Below are positions 1 to 5,434 of a stretch of 5,434 nucleotides of DNA, one piece after another. Each line of letters opens with the position of its first letter. Within the stretch, counting starts at the first letter, position 1. The position numbers and the translations under genes were made by a program. This DNA comes from Bacteroidia bacterium (GTDB lineage Bacteria > Bacteroidota > Bacteroidia > Bacteroidales > Azobacteroidaceae): NCBI GenBank assembly GCA_026000155.1, contig BNYG01000076.1, positions 1-5,434 of the forward strand, written 5' to 3'. Under the pieces are notes generated by a model, which had not been told where the DNA came from, did no database searches, and saw only the letters and a list, made by a program, of their open reading frames with translations.

Positions 1-1
1 G

Positions 2-1348
2 GTCGCCACTTTGGGCGGATTGCTTTTCGGGTATGATACTGCCGTTATCTCCGGTGCGGAAAAAGGCTTGGAAGGCTTCTTTCAACAAGCGACCGATTTT
101 ACTTACACGAAGGGTTGGCACGGTTTTACCGCTGCCAGCGCTTTGATTGGCTGTGTATTGGGTGGAGCCATCTCCGGATGGTTCGCTTCTACGTTCGGAC
201 GGCGTAATTCGTTGCGCATCGCATCCGTGTTGTTCTTCTTGTCGGCTTTGGGTTCCTATTATCCGGAATTTCTGTTCTTTGATAAAGGAGACGCCTCTTT
301 CAATTTGTTGATTGCGTTTAACTTGTATCGTATCTTAGGTGGTATCGGTGTGGGGTTGGCTTCGGCTGTTGTGCCGATGTACATTGCGGAAATTGCGCCC
401 TCGAATATTCGGGGGACTTTGGTTTCCTGCAATCAATTTGCTATTATCTTTGGTATGTTGGTGGTTTATTTCGTCAACTATATGATTTTAGGCAGTCATG
501 TCAATGACGTTTCCGACCCTTGGGTCGTTTCCACCGGATGGCGTCAGATGTTTGGTTCTGAGGCTTATGTCGCGGGAATATTTGGCATCTTATTATTTTT
601 TATACCGAAAACGCCGCGTTATTTGGTTTTGATGGGTCAAGCGCCTGCCGCTTTAAATGTATTGACAAAAATCAATGGCGTTGACAAAGCCAAAGAAATT
701 TTGAAAGAAATACAGGAAACAGCGAAAGAAAAAACGGAAAAACTGTTTACTTACGGTGTAACTGTGGTTATCATCGGTATTTTGTTATCGGTATTTCAAC
801 AGGCAATCGGTATCAATGCTGTATTGTATTTCTCGCCGCGTATCTTTGACAGCGTTGGCGTGGACGGAATGATGGGCACGGTGATTATGGGAATCATCAA
901 TATCATCTTTACCGTTGTGGCTATTCTGACGGTTGATAAATTCGGACGTAAACCGTTACTGATTATCGGGTCTGTCGGCATGGCAGTCGGTGCATTCGCC
1001 GTAGCGATTTTCGATAATTATCACGTTGCAGGCTTAGCTCCGGTAATTGCTATTATTGTTTATGCCGCATTCTTCATGATGTCGTGGGGTCCGATCTGCT
1101 GGGTATTGATTTCGGAAATTTTCCCGAATACGATACGTGGTCAAGCAATTGCTATAGCCGTTGCTTTCCAATGGATATTCAATTTCATTGTATCCTCGAC
1201 TTTCCCCGGATTGTACGCTTTCAGTCCGATGGTTGCCTACGGTTTGTATGGCGCCGTATGCGTATTGGCGGCTGTATTTGTATGGAAATGGGTGCCGGAA
1301 ACCAAAGGGAAAACCCTGGAAGATATGAGTAAACTCTGGCGGAAATAA
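2..1348 (+). CDS. xylE: D-xylose:H+ symporter, MFS sugar porter family (5' end outside window)
   Basis: Inner-membrane proton-coupled sugar importer, most likely for D-xylose. The frame is open to the left edge: codons at 2-10 read V-A-T and continue into LGGLLFGYDTAVISGA, which aligns with E. coli XylE residues 16 onward, so only about 15 residues are missing and the TTG at 11 is not the start. Numbering from that Leu as 1, sugar-porter marks are: GYD with the proton-site Asp (9), FGRR (62-65), RILGG (107-111), PMYIAEIAPSNIRG (122-135), Gln142, Glu184, PKTPRYL (199-205), QQAIGIN (263-269), DKFGRK (309-314), Trp364 before LISEIFPNTIRG, Gln387-Trp388, and PETKGKTLE near the C-terminus. Twelve hydrophobic segments fit the family. 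From recalled E. coli XylE structural work, most sugar contacts are kept (Q168, Q288, Q289, N294, W392, Q415), but Gln175 is Met here and PESPR reads PKTPR. The nearby xylA supports xylose over other sugars. Family is certain; substrate is inferred. Confidence 0.92.
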   Translation, partial: VATLGGLLFGYDTAVISGAEKGLEGFFQQATDFTYTKGWHGFTAASALIGCVLGGAISGWFASTFGRRNSLRIASVLFFLSALGSYYPEFLFFDKGDASFNLLIAFNLYRILGGIGVGLASAVVPMYIAEIAPSNIRGTLVSCNQFAIIFGMLVVYFVNYMILGSHVNDVSDPWVVSTGWRQMFGSEAYVAGIFGILLFFIPKTPRYLVLMGQAPAALNVLTKINGVDKAKEILKEIQETAKEKTEKLFTYGVTVVIIGILLSVFQQAIGINAVLYFSPRIFDSVGVDGMMGTVIMGIINIIFTVVAILTVDKFGRKPLLIIGSVGMAVGAFAVAIFDNYHVAGLAPVIAIIVYAAFFMMSWGPICWVLISEIFPNTIRGQAIAIAVAFQWIFNFIVSSTFPGLYAFSPMVAYGLYGAVCVLAAVFVWKWVPETKGKTLEDMSKLWRK

Positions 1349-1405
1349 AATCCGGTTCATTCATAAAAGAAAAGGTATTGCCGGCGCTATCTCCGAGATG
1401 AAGAA

Positions 1406-1585
1406 ATTTATCGTCCTATTTTGGGGATACGCAACAAGTTAGTCCTCCTGTTCAATTGGATTTGGAATTATGTTACCTACGGCTATTCGCTGCGTCTGAT
1501 TATCTATGCCCGTAAAGCGAAAGAGATACAAGACAGGGAGATACGTGAAGCGAAGACCCATTGGGGCGAAGATATTTTGAAATAA
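1406..1585 (+). pseudogene. 3' remnant of a type II NADH dehydrogenase gene
   Basis: The frame from about 1406 to the TAA at 1583-1585 encodes RNKLVLLFNWIWNYVTY, then SLRLIIYARK and a final THWGEDILK. From memory this matches the membrane-anchoring C-terminal tail of Bacteroidota NAD(P)/FAD-dependent oxidoreductases of the NDH-2 type, in which an 'LGxRNK..NW.WNY.TY..SLR' stretch follows the flavin domains. All FAD- and NAD-binding domains are missing. The frame is closed by TAA at 1364-1366, 16 bases after the xylE stop, and the residues before about 1406 do not look like the family, so the break lies between 1349 and roughly 1410. There is no ATG in this frame; a TTG at 1421 is the only plausible start and would give 54 residues. 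A deletion that fused the xylE end to the ndh end is the simplest reading. A small expressed membrane peptide is possible but unsupported. Confidence 0.6.
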
Positions 1586-1609
1586 TCTTGTAAAACAATA
1601 AATAATACA
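1586..1609 (+). promoter_or_regulatory. AT-rich leader of the beta-galactosidase gene
   Basis: The 24 bases between the end of the ndh remnant and the ATG at 1610 are almost all A and T and contain no Shine-Dalgarno sequence, as is usual in Bacteroidota, where A-rich leaders mark starts. No convincing promoter with the Bacteroides -33 TTTG and -7 TAnnTTTG boxes was found. The nearest, TATTTTG at 1573-1579, is one base short of the -7 box and has no -33 partner. Any promoter would have to lie within the ndh remnant or further upstream. Confidence 0.3.
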
Positions 1610-3945
<2,336 letters not shown>

Positions 3946-3987
3946 ATTAAAATTGTTTTTGTTTCCCATGATAATAATTGTTTTTAC

Positions 3988-4080
3988 CTGTCATTGCGGG
4001 CTTGACCCGCAATCCCCTGCTAATCGTTAATGAGTGTTTAACGGTGTTCATAGGATTGCGGGTCAAGCCCGCAATGACAG
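3988..4080. repeat. 93-bp REPIN/MITE-like element with perfect 28-bp inverted arms
   Basis: Arms at 3988-4015 and 4053-4080 are exact reverse complements over 28 nt, separated by 37 nt. Each arm is also a hairpin: ATTGCGGG, 5-nt loop, CCCGCAAT, an 8-bp stem. The whole could fold as one long stem or as two small hairpins. It sits between two convergent genes, 42 bases after the truncated beta-galactosidase stop and 8 bases beyond the xylA stop. The flanks share only AC on each side (3986-3987, 4081-4082), too little to claim a target duplication. From memory, 'TCATTGCGGG...CCCGCAAT' palindromes are a common dispersed repeat in bacterial genomes. No transposase is encoded, so movement would need an enzyme elsewhere. 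It may act as an mRNA 3'-end stabiliser for xylA; no T-run follows on either strand to make it a standard intrinsic terminator. Confidence 0.85.
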
Positions 4081-4088
4081 ACGTTAGA

Positions 4089-5402
4089 TTAGATGTACAT
4101 GTTTACTATTGATTCGTACAACTCTTGTTTGCCGCTGATTTGTTTCGGCTCGCCGGCCTTTTTAGCATAAGCTACCAAGTCTTCGAGCGATGATTTGCCT
4201 TCTTCAAATTTCTTGCCTTCACCTGCATCAAAAGAAGCGTAGCGGTCGGCAACCAATTCTTTGTAAGGCGATTGTTCCAAGATAGCGGCTGCTGTTTCCA
4301 AAGCGCGAGCGAATGCATCCATACCGGAGATGTGGGCGATGAAAATATCGTCCAAATCGGTCGAACTGCGGCGTGTTTTTGCATCGAAATTCGTGCCGCC
4401 GTTGCCCAAACCACCGGCTTGAAGAATCACCAACCAAGCCTGTGTCAATTCGTAAACGTCAATAGGGAATTGGTCGGTATCCCAACCGTTTTGAGCGTCA
4501 CCGCGGTTAGCGTCGATAGAGCCTAACAGACCGGCATCGGCAGCAGCTTGCAGTTCGTGCTCGAAGGTATGACCGGCCAAAGTAGCGTGATTGACTTCGA
4601 TATTCAATTTGAAATCTTTGTCCAAACCGTATGCGCGCAAGAAACCGATAACGGTTTCCGAATCCACATCGTATTGATGTTTAGTCGGTTCCATCGGTTT
4701 GGGTTCAATCAGGAAAGTGCCTTTGAAACCTTTGGAACGGGCATAATCGCGAGCAATGGTCAGCATTTGTGCCAAATGTTCTTTTTCACGTTTCATATCG
4801 GTGTTCAACAAAGAATAATAGCCTTCGCGACCACCCCAGAATACATAATTTTGTCCGCCCAATTCGATGGTTGCATCGATGGCGTTTTTGATTTGTAAGG
4901 CGGCACGAGCCACAACATCGAAGTCGGGATTGGTAGCGGCGCCATTGGTATAGCGCTTGTTGCTGAATACGTTAGCCGTTCCCCAAAGCAGTTTGATGCC
5001 TGTTTCGGCTTGTTTTTGTTTCGCGTAAGCAATGATAGCTTTCTGATTGGCTTCGTATTCTTCAATCGAATCGCCTTCAGCAATCAAGTCAATATCGTGA
5101 AAGCAATAGTATTCGATGCCGATTTTTTGCAAAAATTCAAAACCTGCATCCAATTTAGCTTTTGCAATTTCCAAAGCCGAAGCGCCCTGTGCCCATGGGA
5201 ATGATTTTGTACCCGGACCAAACGGGTCGCCGCCATCGGCGCAAAGCGTGTGCCACCAAGCCATGGAGAATTTGCACCAATCTTTCATTTTTTTACCGTA
5301 CACTACCTTTTCGGCATCGTAATAGCGGAATGCCAGCGGATTTTTACTGTCTTTTCCTTCAAATTTGATTTTCCCGATTTCCGGAAAGAATTCTTTTGCC
5401 AT
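4089..5402 (-). CDS. xylA: Xylose isomerase, class II
   Basis: Cytoplasmic, divalent-metal-dependent enzyme that interconverts D-xylose and D-xylulose (and more weakly glucose and fructose), the first step of bacterial xylose use. The protein has 437 residues against 440 for E. coli XylA and aligns with an offset of one. Signature [12 protein letters not shown] carries the ring-opening His102 and Asp105. LIEPKPMEP carries metal ligand Glu233, and [12 protein letters not shown] carries Glu269 and His272. [19 protein letters not shown] carries Asp297, Asp308 and Asp310, and [11 protein letters not shown] carries Asp340. All expected catalytic and metal residues are present, so it should be active. 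The longer N-terminal region ([20 protein letters not shown]) marks class II. The start ATG (5400-5402) follows an AT-rich leader typical of the phylum. It converges on the broken beta-galactosidase and shares a pathway with the XylE-like transporter. A xylulokinase would be expected nearby but is not in the window. Confidence 0.98.
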   Translation of the reverse strand: MAKEFFPEIGKIKFEGKDSKNPLAFRYYDAEKVVYGKKMKDWCKFSMAWWHTLCADGGDPFGPGTKSFPWAQGASALEIAKAKLDAGFEFLQKIGIEYYCFHDIDLIAEGDSIEEYEANQKAIIAYAKQKQAETGIKLLWGTANVFSNKRYTNGAATNPDFDVVARAALQIKNAIDATIELGGQNYVFWGGREGYYSLLNTDMKREKEHLAQMLTIARDYARSKGFKGTFLIEPKPMEPTKHQYDVDSETVIGFLRAYGLDKDFKLNIEVNHATLAGHTFEHELQAAADAGLLGSIDANRGDAQNGWDTDQFPIDVYELTQAWLVILQAGGLGNGGTNFDAKTRRSSTDLDDIFIAHISGMDAFARALETAAAILEQSPYKELVADRYASFDAGEGKKFEEGKSSLEDLVAYAKKAGEPKQISGKQELYESIVNMYI

Positions 5403-5434
5403 GATTTTTTAATTTTAAAATGTTAGTATTAATG
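5403..5434 (-). promoter_or_regulatory. Start of the xylA leader (partial)
   Basis: Only 32 bases upstream of xylA are in the window. Read on the minus strand they are about 85% A+T, with A-rich sequence directly before the ATG and no Shine-Dalgarno sequence, as expected for Bacteroidota. No promoter box or operator can be assigned in so short a stretch; the real control region lies past the right edge. Confidence 0.3.

Noticed and set aside
1573..1579. Bacteroides-type -7 box (TAnnTTTG) for the beta-galactosidase
   Set aside because: TATTTTG is one base short, no TTTG is seen at the right distance upstream, and it lies in the remnant coding sequence; too weak to call.
1421..1585. Independent 54-residue membrane protein starting at TTG 1421
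   Set aside because: It has no ATG, its leader looks unlike those of the real genes here, and it resembles the tail of a larger enzyme; a decaying remnant is simpler.
3951..3985. Direct repeat AATTGTTTTT at 3951-3960 and 3976-3985
   Set aside because: Ten AT-rich bases repeated within 35 are easily due to chance, and the pair does not bracket the inverted-repeat element.
3988..4080. Rho-independent terminator
   Set aside because: The stems are strong, but neither strand has a T-run after the hairpin: a run of A follows on the xylA strand and ACGTTAG on the other. The perfect 28-bp paired arms fit a mobile repeat better.
4548..4898. 116-codon plus-strand open frame opposite xylA, and others at 4272-4526 and 5010-5368
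   Set aside because: They lie wholly within a fully conserved xylA on the other strand and show no family features.

Overview
The window most resembles a chromosomal segment from a Bacteroidota genome, probably Bacteroidales. Three things point that way: the protein families (a XylE-type sugar porter, a secreted family GH2 beta-galactosidase and a class II XylA), AT-rich A-biased leaders without Shine-Dalgarno sequences before the start codons, and moderate GC. Species cannot be told from the sequence.

Layout. Positions 2-1348 (+) hold a nearly complete D-xylose:H+ symporter (XylE-like) whose first ~15 codons lie outside the window. Positions 1349-1609 contain no intact gene. About 1406-1585 read as the orphaned C-terminal tail of a type II NADH dehydrogenase, so a deletion seems to have joined the end of xylE to the end of an ndh gene. 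Positions 1610-3945 (+) are a signal-peptide-bearing GH2 beta-galactosidase broken in two ways: a one-base frame change at an A7 run (2518-2524), and loss of the C-terminal ~250-300 residues (domain 5). Positions 3946-4088 hold a perfect paired inverted repeat between two convergent genes. Positions 4089-5402 (-) are an intact xylose isomerase, xylA, with all catalytic and metal ligands. Positions 5403-5434 are the start of its leader.

Function. XylE imports xylose and XylA converts it to xylulose, so these two genes form a pentose-use locus. The periplasmic beta-galactosidase would have removed terminal galactose from plant or host glycans, but as written it looks inactive.

The most unusual feature is the repeats. 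Two unrelated sequences have the same build: two ~28-nt arms in inverted orientation, each arm itself a hairpin with an 8-bp stem and 5-nt loop, separated by ~40 nt. One lies inside the beta-galactosidase reading frame (2405-2505) and is translated in frame. The other (3988-4080) lies just after the point where the same gene is cut short. Both look like REPIN/MITE-type dispersed elements. The frame break lies 19 nt past the first one, at a correctly phased A_AAA_AAA heptamer where a -1 shift would restore the conserved GH2 sequence exactly. That could be a simple homopolymer indel or error, or real recoding.
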